From contig JALWJU010000175.1 in the NCBI GenBank assembly GCA_026997055.1, forward strand, positions 1 to 6,312: DNA of 6,312 nt, read 5' to 3'. The translations under genes were made by a program, and so were the position numbers. The stretch comes from Paracoccaceae bacterium. Its GTDB lineage: Bacteria; Pseudomonadota; Alphaproteobacteria; Rhodobacterales; Rhodobacteraceae. Under the pieces are notes generated by a model that was not told the DNA's origin, ran no database searches, and saw nothing but the letters and a program-made list of their open reading frames with translations. Shown piece after piece: positions 1-6,312 of this stretch; the first letter of the stretch is position 1, and every line of letters starts with the position of its first letter.

Positions 1-1119
1 CCTGGCCGCAGGCGTGACCGGCATCTCGGTCTCGTAGCAGGCGCGCGGGTTGACAAGGCAGGTGGAGACCTTGCCGCTGAACGTGTGGTCGAGGCAGGCC
101 TGGTTGCAGGCGATGCAGGGGGCGATTTCGGCGGCGCGCCCGGAGGCGGCCTTGGCGACGAAATCGGCGTCGGCCAGGAAGGGACGCGCCATCGACACCA
201 TGTCGCAGGCCCCCTCGGCCAGGAGCTTCTCGGCCATTTCCGGGCTGTTGATCCGGTTCGAGGCGATGACCGGGACCGAGACCTTGCCCATCAGCTTCCG
301 CGTCACCCAGGCAAAGGCGGCGCGCGGCACGCTGGTGGCGATGGTGGGGATGCGCGCCTCGTGCCAGCCGATGCCGGAATTGAGGATATCGACCCCCGCC
401 GCCTCCATCGCCTGGGCGAGGCGCACCACCTCGTCGAAGGTGGAGCCGTCCGGCACCAGGTCGATCACGCTGATCCGGTAGATGAGGATGAAATCCTCGC
501 CCACCGCCCGGCGCACCGCGCGCACCACTTCGAGCGGCAGGCGCATCCGGTTTTCATAAGGCCCGCCCCAGTCGTCCTCGCGCCTGTTCACATGGCGCAC
601 CAGGAACTGGTTGAGGAAATAGCCCTCCGAGCCCATCACCTCGACCCCGTCATAGCCCGCCTCGCGCGCCCGCGCCGCGGCACTGGCGAAATCGGCGATC
701 TGCTTGCGGATGCCGGCCTCATCCAGCGCGCGCGGGGTGAAGGGAGAGATCGGGCTCTTGACCGCGCTGGCCGAGACGCAATCGGGGCCATAGGCGTAGC
801 GGCCCGCATGCAGGATCTGCATGGCGATTTTGCCGCCCTCTTCATGCACGCGCTCGGTGACGCGGCGGTGATTGGCGATATCCTCGGGGGTGAACAGCCC
901 CGCCGCGCCGGGGAACACCCCGCCCTCCTGATTGGGCGCCATGCCGCCGGTGACGATCAGCCCGGCCCCGCCGCGCGCGCGCGCCGCGTAGAATTCCGCC
1001 ACCCGCGCCCAGTCGCCCCGCTCTTCGAGCCCGGTATGCATCGAGCCCATCAGCACGCGGTTCTTCAGCGTGGTGAAGCCGAGGTCGAGCGGGGCAAGCA
1101 GATGCGGATAATCGGTCAT
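1..1119 (-). CDS. fadH: NADPH-dependent 2,4-dienoyl-CoA reductase, N-terminal 373 residues (gene runs off the window edge)
   Basis: This enzyme reduces 2,4-dienoyl-CoA intermediates with NADPH, letting beta-oxidation handle unsaturated fatty acids; it is a cytosolic FMN/FAD/4Fe-4S flavoprotein. The visible part is the Old-Yellow-Enzyme-type TIM barrel plus the start of the iron-sulfur segment. It reads like E. coli FadH throughout, for example LDLGFTTLKNRVLMGSMHTG at residues 11-30. The presumed catalytic Tyr167 (GSEGY) and His253 (GWHEAR) and the cluster ligands Cys335, Cys338, Cys342 and Cys354 fall at the positions I recall for E. coli FadH. The E. coli protein is about 670 residues, so the FAD/NADPH-binding C-terminal half lies outside the window; this is an edge effect, not a broken gene. 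The ATG is set by a strong AAGGAGG just upstream and by N-terminal alignment with FadH. The gene follows rppH after 114 bp. Other OYE-type flavin oxidoreductases share the fold, but the level of match favours FadH. Confidence 0.93.
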   Translation of the reverse strand, partial: MTDYPHLLAPLDLGFTTLKNRVLMGSMHTGLEERGDWARVAEFYAARARGGAGLIVTGGMAPNQEGGVFPGAAGLFTPEDIANHRRVTERVHEEGGKIAMQILHAGRYAYGPDCVSASAVKSPISPFTPRALDEAGIRKQIADFASAAARAREAGYDGVEVMGSEGYFLNQFLVRHVNRREDDWGGPYENRMRLPLEVVRAVRRAVGEDFILIYRISVIDLVPDGSTFDEVVRLAQAMEAAGVDILNSGIGWHEARIPTIATSVPRAAFAWVTRKLMGKVSVPVIASNRINSPEMAEKLLAEGACDMVSMARPFLADADFVAKAASGRAAEIAPCIACNQACLDHTFSGKVSTCLVNPRACYETEMPVTPAAR

Positions 1120-1123
1120 GGCG

Positions 1124-1130
1124 CCTCCTT
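1124..1130 (-). promoter_or_regulatory. Ribosome binding site of fadH
   Basis: The minus strand reads AAGGAGG, a near-perfect Shine-Dalgarno sequence, 4 bases before the ATG at 1119. It fixes the fadH start. Confidence 0.85.
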
Positions 1131-1162
1131 CCGCCGCAAGCCTGCCCGGCCCGACCGCGCTT

Positions 1163-1187
1163 GTCACGCAAAACCCGGCGTCACGCA
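1163..1187 (-). repeat. Direct repeat TGCGTGAC x2 in the fadH leader
   Basis: The minus strand carries TGCGTGAC twice, at 1187-1180 and 1170-1163, exactly 17 bases apart and 44-68 bases before the fadH start. The rest of the 114-bp gap shows no convincing -35/-10 pair and no hairpin followed by a T run. The repeat could be a pair of regulator half-sites or chance in GC-rich DNA. No regulator can be named from it. Confidence 0.3.
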
Positions 1188-1233
1188 TGGAATTTCCGGC
1201 CGCTTCCGGCACGGTTCGCGAAATTGGCAAAAC

Positions 1234-1713
1234 TCACAGCCTGTCGCGAAAGCCTGCCAGGACCGCCTCGTAGACCGGGCGCTTGAAGGGTACGATATGG
1301 GCGAGCAAAGCGTCCGGCTCGAGCCATTGCCAGCGACTGAATTCGGGATGTGGGGTGCGGATGTCCACATCCTTGTCCGATCCGTGAAACCGCATCAGGA
1401 ACCAGCGCTGCTTCTGACCGCGATAGCGCCCTTTCCACAGCTTGCCGACAAGGTCGGTCGGCAGATCGTAGGTCAGCCATCTGTCCAGCTCGGCCTCGAT
1501 GGTGACCAGCCGGGGAGACACTCCGGTTTCTTCTTCGAGTTCGCGCAGGGCGGCATCGCGCGGCGTTTCGCCTGCGTCGATACCGCCCTGGGGCATTTGC
1601 CAGGCCCCGGCGCTGTCGAGCCGCTCGCCGACAAAGATCCGCCCGGCGGGATTGGCCAGCATCACCCCGACATTGGGGCGATAGGGCAGCCGGGCGATAT
1701 CTGCCTCGCGCAT
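1234..1713 (-). CDS. rppH: RNA pyrophosphohydrolase (Nudix hydrolase)
   Basis: RppH removes pyrophosphate from the 5' triphosphate end of mRNAs, leaving a monophosphate that stimulates RNase E-type decay; homologues in this class (IalA/NudH) also cleave diadenosine polyphosphates. The 159-residue length is typical. A complete Nudix box GX5EX7REUXEEXGU runs from Gly43 to Val65: Gly43, Glu49, Arg57, Glu58, Glu61, Glu62, Gly64. The metal-binding glutamates are all present. The N-terminal YRPNVGVML and the WQMPQGG segment before the box are characteristic of RppH rather than of nucleotide-cleaning Nudix enzymes such as MutT. The later stretch GQKQRWFLMRF followed by EFSRWQW also fits RppH. The ATG lies 12 bp beyond the ctpA stop with a weak GGAG, so translation is probably linked to ctpA. 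No signal peptide is seen, so the protein is cytosolic. It is probably the last gene of the gpmI-envC-ctpA-rppH unit. Confidence 0.94.
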   Translation of the reverse strand: MREADIARLPYRPNVGVMLANPAGRIFVGERLDSAGAWQMPQGGIDAGETPRDAALRELEEETGVSPRLVTIEAELDRWLTYDLPTDLVGKLWKGRYRGQKQRWFLMRFHGSDKDVDIRTPHPEFSRWQWLEPDALLAHIVPFKRPVYEAVLAGFRDRL

Positions 1714-1725
1714 GGCGGCTCCGCT

Positions 1726-3069
1726 CTATTGCTGCGCGGCGGCGATGGTTGCCAGGCCCCGGAGCAGGTCAACCGCATAGGAGAGCTGGAAATCCTCGTC
1801 GCGCAGCTTCGCGGCCTCTTCGGCGGCCTTGCGGGCCTCCTCGATCTGGCGGCGCTCGTCTTCGGTGATCGAATCGTTGTCGAGCGCGCCGCGCAGTTCG
1901 GCCTCGGAGCGGTCGAAATTCTTCAGCGCCGGGTTTTCCTCGGTGGCTTCTTCCGGGCGGCGGGGGGGCTGGATCACGACGATATCGGGCGAAATGCCGA
2001 GCGCCTGGATCGAGCGGCCCGAGGGCGTATAGTAGCGCGCGGTGGTCAGACGCATCATGCCGTCACCCCTCAGCGGGATGAGCGACTGGACCGATCCCTT
2101 GCCGAAGCTCTGCTCGCCCACTACCACGGCCCGGTTATGGTCCTGCAGGGCGCCGGCGACGATCTCGGAGGAGGAAGCCGAGCCGCCATTGATCAGTACC
2201 ACCATGGGCAGGCCGTTTGCCTCGTCACCCGGGCGTGCATTGACCCGGTCGCTTTCCGCCGGATCGCGCCCGCGGGTTGACATGATCTCTCCCTTTTCGA
2301 GGAACATGTCCGCCGTGGCGACGGCGGCCGAAACCAGTCCGCCGGGGTTGTTGCGCAGATCGAGCACGACGCCATCGACATTTTCGAAGCCGCCCAGCTC
2401 CTCGACCACCCTGGCCAGGCCGTCATGGAGATTGGGATAGGTCTGGTCATTGAAGGTGGTGGCGCGCAGCACCACGACATTGCCGATCGCGCGCGCGGTG
2501 GCGGCGGTGAGCTTGATCTCGTCGCGGATGATGGTCACGTCAAAGGGCTCATCGACCCCTTCGCGTACCACGGTAATGACGATCTCGGAACCCACCGGCC
2601 CGCGCATCAGCTTCACCGCTTCGTCAAGGGTCAGGCCGAACAGCGCCTCGCCGTCCACATGGGTGACGATATCGCCCGACTGGATGCCGGCATCGAAGGC
2701 CGGGGTGTTGTCGATCGGGGAGACCACCTTGACCCAGCCGTCTTCCTGGGTGACCTCGATCCCGAGTCCGCCGAAGGAGCCGCGGGTATGTTCCTGCATT
2801 TCGGCGGCTGCCTCCGGGGGCAGATAGGAGGAATGCGGGTCCAGCGATTGCAGCATCCCGTTGATCGCCGCCTCGATCAGGTCGCCTTCGTCCACTTCCT
2901 CGACATAATCCGACCGAATCCGCTCGAAGACGTCGCCGAACAGGTCAAGCTGTTCATAGACGCTGGCCCCGCGCTGCTGATCCTGGGCGATCAGCGGCCC
3001 GGCCACCTGAGTCGTCAGCAGCGCTCCCGCCAGTGTGCCGCCCAGCGCCGCCATGACAAATTTTTTCAT
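1726..3069 (-). CDS. ctpA: Carboxy-terminal processing protease, S41 family, exported
   Basis: CtpA/Prc proteases trim or degrade envelope proteins from their C-termini, and in several bacteria control peptidoglycan hydrolases. The product has 447 residues. Residues 1-28 form an export signal or signal anchor (MKKF, then a hydrophobic stretch ending near PLIAQ), so it should act in the periplasm. An N-terminal helical segment with the family motif DPHSSYL (77-83) precedes a PDZ domain at about 93-180, with the carboxylate-binding loop near GGLGIEV (100-106). The S41 core follows: LDLRNNPGG (237-244), then GGSASSSEI (295-303). By spacing to known family members the nucleophile is Ser299 and the general base Lys324 (SFGKG), with Gln328 completing the triad; all are present, so it should be active. 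The tail (about 385-427) is highly charged and probably helical. A GAGG ribosome binding site sits 5 bases before the ATG. It follows the EnvC-like gene by 18 bp, which suggests joint control of wall hydrolysis. Confidence 0.95.
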   Translation of the reverse strand: MKKFVMAALGGTLAGALLTTQVAGPLIAQDQQRGASVYEQLDLFGDVFERIRSDYVEEVDEGDLIEAAINGMLQSLDPHSSYLPPEAAAEMQEHTRGSFGGLGIEVTQEDGWVKVVSPIDNTPAFDAGIQSGDIVTHVDGEALFGLTLDEAVKLMRGPVGSEIVITVVREGVDEPFDVTIIRDEIKLTAATARAIGNVVVLRATTFNDQTYPNLHDGLARVVEELGGFENVDGVVLDLRNNPGGLVSAAVATADMFLEKGEIMSTRGRDPAESDRVNARPGDEANGLPMVVLINGGSASSSEIVAGALQDHNRAVVVGEQSFGKGSVQSLIPLRGDGMMRLTTARYYTPSGRSIQALGISPDIVVIQPPRRPEEATEENPALKNFDRSEAELRGALDNDSITEDERRQIEEARKAAEEAAKLRDEDFQLSYAVDLLRGLATIAAAQQ

Positions 3070-3087
3070 CCCAACCTCATTTCTGCA

Positions 3088-4233
3088 TTATCTGCCGTTC
3101 ATATCCTGTAGCGCAAACCAGATGCCGGGGTCCACCGGGGATCCGTTTTCGCGTATCTCGATATACAGGGTTTCGGAGCGGCCGGAATTGCCCGCCTGCC
3201 GCGCCTCGGTCAAAACTGCTTGAGATTGCAGCGTTTCGCCCCCCATCAGGCCGATGGGCGCCCCTTCGGGCAGGACTTCGCCCAGCTGTCCGTAAACCTG
3301 CCCCATCCCCGCCAGCACCAGCAGGATGCCCTCGGCGGGCTCGACCACCGCCACCTGTCCGTAGTCCAGCAGCGGGCCGACATAGCGGATCGTGGCCGGG
3401 GCGGGCAGGGTCACCAGCGCGCGCGGGCGGGTGGCGATGACCAGGCCGGGGCGGGTGATTCCGGCCGCATCGGCCTCGTTATAGCCGCGCAGCACGCGCC
3501 CCAGCACCGGCAGCGCCAGCCTGCCCCTGCGCGAGGCGAAGTCCACATTGCCCTCGGGCACGCTGTCGGGCAGGGTTTCGATCGTCAGCAGCCCCTCGGC
3601 GAAGGCGCCGAGCGTGTCGGTGGCATTGAGCAGAGCCTGCAACTGCTCCGGGTCGGCGATGAAGCGCGGCGGCAGCGCCCGGCGCTCGGAAATGGCCAGG
3701 CTCAGCGCCACCCGCGCCTCTTCGGCGCCGCGCAGGCCGCGCTCCAGCACTTCCACGGCCCCCCGCTGGAGTTCGCGCAGGATGCGCATTTCCTCCAGTG
3801 CTTCCCGCAGTTCCTCGGCCTGTTTCTGAAGCGCGGGCACCACCTCGTCCACCACCATGCCCGCCTGCGCCGCCGCCAGCGGGCCATCGGGGTGCAGGAG
3901 GCTCACGGGCGCCGGGCTTGATGACATCGAGCCCAGCACGCCGACCAGCCGTGAGATGCGCTCGCGCCTTGCTTCGAACACCCCGGCAATGGCCGCCTCG
4001 CGGATGGTTGCCCGGCGCAGCCCCTCGCGCAAGGCATCGAGCCCCATCTCGTAGGCGCGGATGGTCTGCGTCAGCGCCGCCACCCGGTCGGAAGCCTTTT
4101 CGGCGGCGGCAAGCTCGGCTTCCGCCTCTCCGAGCGCCTCGATCGCCAGGCGCGCGGTCTCGGTCGGGTCGTTTTGCGCATGAGCGCCGGTGACCCCCGT
4201 CAGCAGCAGCAGGAGGAGCGCGGCGAGCCTCAC
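3088..4233 (-). CDS. envC: EnvC-like murein hydrolase activator (coiled coil plus degenerate LytM/M23 domain)
   Basis: EnvC proteins are periplasmic activators of N-acetylmuramoyl-L-alanine amidases during cell separation. The product has 381 residues. Residues 1-19 are a signal peptide (six consecutive leucines, then AHA before Gln20). Glu/Ala/Leu-rich heptad-like helices occupy about 25-100 and 127-180, typical of the EnvC coiled coil. The C-terminal region from about 255 follows the M23 pattern (GLVIATRPRALVTLPAPATI, LLDYGQVAVVEP, GQVYGQLGEVLPEGAPIGLMGG, LYIEIRENGSPVDPGIWF). The zinc ligands are lost: the usual HxH before F-E is Thr355-Leu356-Tyr357, and no His stands at the expected upstream sites. 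This fits an activator rather than an enzyme. I chose the GTG at 4233 because it begins directly at the signal peptide and overlaps the gpmI stop as GTGA, a classic coupling arrangement. The open frame extends further upstream inside gpmI, but that extension resembles no protein and would bury the signal peptide. In Caulobacter the comparable LytM factor is LdpF. Confidence 0.88.
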   Translation of the reverse strand: MRLAALLLLLLTGVTGAHAQNDPTETARLAIEALGEAEAELAAAEKASDRVAALTQTIRAYEMGLDALREGLRRATIREAAIAGVFEARRERISRLVGVLGSMSSSPAPVSLLHPDGPLAAAQAGMVVDEVVPALQKQAEELREALEEMRILRELQRGAVEVLERGLRGAEEARVALSLAISERRALPPRFIADPEQLQALLNATDTLGAFAEGLLTIETLPDSVPEGNVDFASRRGRLALPVLGRVLRGYNEADAAGITRPGLVIATRPRALVTLPAPATIRYVGPLLDYGQVAVVEPAEGILLVLAGMGQVYGQLGEVLPEGAPIGLMGGETLQSQAVLTEARQAGNSGRSETLYIEIRENGSPVDPGIWFALQDMNGR

Positions 4234-5741
4234 CTCAGCAGGCTCCGTCCGGTCATCTCCGCCGGTTTTTCCAGCCCCATCAGCGCGAGCAGGCTGGGAG
4301 CGAGGTCCGCGAGCCGCCCGTCGGCCAGCGCTTGCACGCCGGGCGCGTTGAAGCAGATCACCGGCACCGGGTTGGTGGTATGGGCGGTGTGCGGCCCGCC
4401 GGTCTCGGGGTCGATCATGGTCTCGCAATTGCCGTGATCGGCGGTGACGATCATCACTCCCCCCGCTTCCTCGAGCGCCGCCATGACAGCGCCCAGCCCG
4501 CGATCCACCGCCTCGACCGCGCGGATGGCGGCGGCAAGATCGCCGGTATGGCCGACCATGTCCGGGTTGGCGTAATTGCAGACGATCAGGTCGTATTTGC
4601 CGCTGCCGATCGCCGCGACCAGGTGTTCGGTCACCTCGCCCGCCGACATTTCCGGGGCGAGGTCGTAGGTGGCGACCTTGGGGCTCGGGGCCATGTAGCG
4701 GTCTTCGCCCGGCTCGGGGCTTTCCTTGCCGCCATTGAAGAAGAAGGTGACGTGGGGGTATTTTTCCGTCTCGGCGATGCGAAACTGCCGGAGCCCGTGA
4801 GAGGCGACCCAGGCGCCCAGCGTATTGACGATCTCGCGGGGCGGAAACATGGTGGTCATCCACGCATTGTGGGCATCGCTGTATTCGACCATGCCGAGAA
4901 TGGCCGAGAGCTTCGGGCGGGCGGAGATGTCGAATTCGGCGAAGTCCGGCTGGCCGATGGCGCGCAGGATCTCGCGGGCGCGGTCGGCGCGGAAATTGGC
5001 GAAAAAGAGCGCGTCGCCGTCCTGCATCCCGGTATAATCGCCGATCACCGTGGGAGCGATGAACTCGTCGCTTTCGCCCCGCGCATAGGCGGCGGCAATC
5101 GCCTCGGCGGCGCTCGCGGCCCGCTCGCCCCGGGCTTCGACCATGGCGCGCCAGGCGCGCTCGATGCGCTCCCAGCGGTTGTCGCGGTCCATGGCCCAGT
5201 AGCGGCCGATCACGGTGACGATGCGCGCGCCTTCGGGCAGGCGGGATTCAAAGGCGGGCAGGGTCTCGGCGGCCGAGCGCGGGGGCACGTCGCGCCCGTC
5301 GGTAATGGCGTGGATGGCGACCTGATGCCCCGCGCCGGTCAGCACCCGGGCGGCTTCGAGCATGTGGTCCTCGTGGCTGTGCACGCCCCCGGCGCTGACC
5401 AGCCCGGCAAGGTGGATCGTGCCCTGTGCGGCGGCCATGAAGGCCTGAAGCGCCTCGTTGGCGGCGAAGCTTCCGTCCTCGATCGCCAGGTCGATCGCGC
5501 CAAGGTCCATCGCCACCACCCGGCCCGCGCCGATATTGGTGTGGCCTACCTCGCTGTTGCCCATCTGCCCCGTGGGCAGGCCCACATCGCGGCCATGGGT
5601 GATGAGGGTCGCATGGGGCCAGTCGGCCATCAGCCGGTCGAAATTGGGGGTATCCCCCAGCAGCGGCGCATTGGCCTCGCGCTCTTCGCGCAGGCCCCAG
5701 CCATCGAGGATGCACAGGACGACGGGTCTGATACGGGTCAT
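4230..5741 (-). CDS. gpmI: 2,3-bisphosphoglycerate-independent phosphoglycerate mutase
   Basis: GpmI interconverts 3-phosphoglycerate and 2-phosphoglycerate in glycolysis and gluconeogenesis through a phosphoserine intermediate, using two metal ions (usually Mn2+). The 503-residue length is typical. The alkaline-phosphatase-like domain is split (about 1-75 and 310-503) around the phosphotransferase domain (about 76-310). Key residues are all visible: Asp13 (ILDGWG), nucleophile Ser63 (GQMGNSEVGHTNIG), the HSHEDH segment at 121-126, DGRD 148-151, substrate-binding Arg251 and Arg254 (NFRADR), Lys339 (NGGKE), metal ligands Asp394 and His398 (NPDMVGHTG), Asp435 and His436 (TADHGN), and His454 (HTTNPVP). 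The ATG has GGAGG five bases upstream and starts directly before the conserved RPVVLCILDGWG. Its stop overlaps the GTG of the envC-like gene by 4 bp, so the envelope genes are probably translationally coupled to this glycolytic gene. No sign of damage or transfer. Confidence 0.98.
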   Translation of the reverse strand: MTRIRPVVLCILDGWGLREEREANAPLLGDTPNFDRLMADWPHATLITHGRDVGLPTGQMGNSEVGHTNIGAGRVVAMDLGAIDLAIEDGSFAANEALQAFMAAAQGTIHLAGLVSAGGVHSHEDHMLEAARVLTGAGHQVAIHAITDGRDVPPRSAAETLPAFESRLPEGARIVTVIGRYWAMDRDNRWERIERAWRAMVEARGERAASAAEAIAAAYARGESDEFIAPTVIGDYTGMQDGDALFFANFRADRAREILRAIGQPDFAEFDISARPKLSAILGMVEYSDAHNAWMTTMFPPREIVNTLGAWVASHGLRQFRIAETEKYPHVTFFFNGGKESPEPGEDRYMAPSPKVATYDLAPEMSAGEVTEHLVAAIGSGKYDLIVCNYANPDMVGHTGDLAAAIRAVEAVDRGLGAVMAALEEAGGVMIVTADHGNCETMIDPETGGPHTAHTTNPVPVICFNAPGVQALADGRLADLAPSLLALMGLEKPAEMTGRSLLR

Positions 5742-5746
5742 GGGAG

Positions 5747-5751
5747 CCTCC
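5747..5751 (-). promoter_or_regulatory. Ribosome binding site of gpmI
   Basis: The minus strand reads GGAGG five bases before the ATG at 5741. This well-spaced Shine-Dalgarno supports that start for the first gene of the gpmI-envC-ctpA-rppH unit. Confidence 0.8.
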
Positions 5752-5770
5752 GGGCTTGCGCCGTCTGTCT

Positions 5771-5795
5771 ATTGCGCCTGCGTGGGGAGCGCAAT
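5771..5795. repeat. Perfect 7-bp inverted repeat upstream of gpmI
   Basis: ATTGCGC at 5771-5777 and GCGCAAT at 5789-5795 form perfect 7-bp arms around an 11-base spacer, in the 73-bp gap between the histidine phosphatase stop and the gpmI start. No T run follows on the minus strand, so this is not a standard intrinsic terminator. It could be a weak hairpin in the gpmI leader, an operator, or chance. The rest of the gap is GC-rich, including the palindrome GGCGCGCGCC at 5796-5805, and shows no clear sigma-70-type promoter. Confidence 0.35.
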
Positions 5796-5814
5796 GGCGC
5801 GCGCCCGGGCTGAC

Positions 5815-6312
5815 TCAGATATAGGTCTGCGCGGCCAGCCGGTCGTGCCGCTCCAGGTGCGGAATGGCGTTGAACTGGGTCAGCGTGAGACCGGCGCCGA
5901 TCGGGTGCAGGCGGTGCAGCGAGGTATTCATGATCGACAGGCAGAGCCGGGCGAATGCCCCGGTCTCCAGCCCCATCGCCACCCGGATCGCCATGCCGAT
6001 CAGCCCGCCCGAGGTGATCACCAGCGCCCGGCCCTCGCCGGCGGCGATTTCGTGCAGCACCTGATCGACCCGGCTCTGAAAGGCGTGGAAGCTCTCCGGC
6101 GCGCCTTCGATCCGCCCCTCCTGCCAGGCGGTAAAGACCAGCGGCAGGTGGGTGAGGAATTCGTCGCGGCTGGTGGGCGGGGCAAGGCCGAACTGGGCGT
6201 GCATCAGGCTGGACAGCTCGAAATAGGCGACTTCGTTGAGCCGCGCATCACGCACCGGCGCGGCGTAGCGCGTGGCCTCCATCGCTTCGGCGGTCTCCAC
6301 ATGGCGCCTGAG
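5815..6312 (-). CDS. Histidine phosphatase superfamily protein, C-terminal 165 residues (5' end outside the window)
   Basis: The frame is open to the window edge and the visible protein begins mid-domain (LRRHVETAEAMEA), matching the family segment in which an Arg and the TAE motif follow the first strand of the fold. The gene therefore starts upstream, and the GTG at 6300 is not the true start. The defining RHG motif with the phospho-accepting His is not visible. Numbering from the edge, RLNEV at 24-28 is the conserved acidic region, and ESFHAFQSRVDQVLHEI (about 73-89) is the usual helix before the last core strand. The next strand reads ALVITSGGLIGMAI, where most members have a second catalytic His (SHGG-like); here that position is Ser101. 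The protein may be a divergent phosphatase or have altered activity. Superfamily members range from phosphoglycerate mutases to sugar-phosphate, nucleotide and protein phosphatases, so no substrate is assigned. No membrane segment is seen. It lies 73 bp upstream of gpmI on the same strand and could share its transcript. Confidence 0.8.
   Translation of the reverse strand, partial: LRRHVETAEAMEATRYAAPVRDARLNEVAYFELSSLMHAQFGLAPPTSRDEFLTHLPLVFTAWQEGRIEGAPESFHAFQSRVDQVLHEIAAGEGRALVITSGGLIGMAIRVAMGLETGAFARLCLSIMNTSLHRLHPIGAGLTLTQFNAIPHLERHDRLAAQTYI

Noticed and set aside
1181..1480. Minus-strand open frames overlapping the rppH 3' end in other frames
   Set aside because: They overlap the well-supported RppH frame, and the translation is low-information GC-rich sequence.
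1962..1968. Run of seven G (seven C in the ctpA coding sense) as a possible phase-variation or frameshift tract
   Set aside because: It encodes a Gln-Pro-Pro-Arg-Arg-Pro linker after the catalytic core and the frame is intact on both sides. A single 7-base tract in GC-rich DNA is expected by chance.
85..2280. 731-codon open frame on the plus strand
   Set aside because: It runs antisense across fadH, rppH and part of ctpA, all with strong family matches. Its translation is rich in Arg, Gly, Ala, His and Asp without recognisable motifs, as expected for the antisense of GC-rich genes.
4234..4863. 210-codon upstream extension of the EnvC-like frame
   Set aside because: It lies wholly inside gpmI in another frame, is Arg/Gly-rich with no family resemblance, and would place the signal peptide in the middle of the protein. 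The GTG at 4233 is the better start.
4332..5813. 493-codon open frame on the plus strand opposite gpmI
   Set aside because: The gpmI coding evidence is overwhelming on the other strand, and the translated product shows only the His/Asp/Gly-rich composition of an antisense shadow.
1..6312. Search for CRISPR arrays, insertion sequences, phage or defence genes, tRNA or rRNA genes
   Set aside because: No repeated spacer structure, transposase motif, terminal repeats or RNA gene was seen. Nearly all bases are accounted for by six core-type genes.

Overview
The window is GC-rich and densely coded. Every supportable gene lies on the minus strand, so transcription runs from high to low coordinates. 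The gene content, the order gpmI - envC-type LytM factor - ctpA - rppH, and the protein wording suggest an alphaproteobacterium, most likely Rhodobacteraceae or a close relative. The placement rests on recognised protein families and remembered gene order, not on a search.

Layout in transcription order: (1) 6312-5815, the 3' part of a histidine-phosphatase-superfamily gene entering from outside the window; (2) a 73-bp gap with a 7-bp inverted repeat and a strong ribosome binding site; (3) gpmI, 5741-4230, cofactor-independent phosphoglycerate mutase; (4) an EnvC-like periplasmic protein, 4233-3088, starting at a GTG that overlaps the gpmI stop by 4 bp; (5) ctpA, 3069-1726, an exported S41 carboxy-terminal processing protease; (6) rppH, 1713-1234, a Nudix RNA pyrophosphohydrolase; (7) a 114-bp gap with an 8-bp direct repeat; (8) fadH, 1119 to the window edge, NADPH-dependent 2,4-dienoyl-CoA reductase without its C-terminal half.

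Genes 3 to 6 have junctions of -4, 18 and 12 bp and are very probably one operon. It joins a glycolytic enzyme, two envelope/peptidoglycan proteins (an amidase activator and a periplasmic protease) and an mRNA-decay initiator. No terminator is visible between rppH and fadH, so fadH may be read through or have its own promoter.

This is mainly ordinary core-genome sequence. I see no mobile element, CRISPR array, RNA gene, phage or defence gene, and no convincing undescribed system. The points worth a second look are modest: the EnvC-like protein has lost its zinc-ligand residues, the histidine phosphatase has Ser where the second catalytic His is expected, and short repeats lie upstream of gpmI and fadH.
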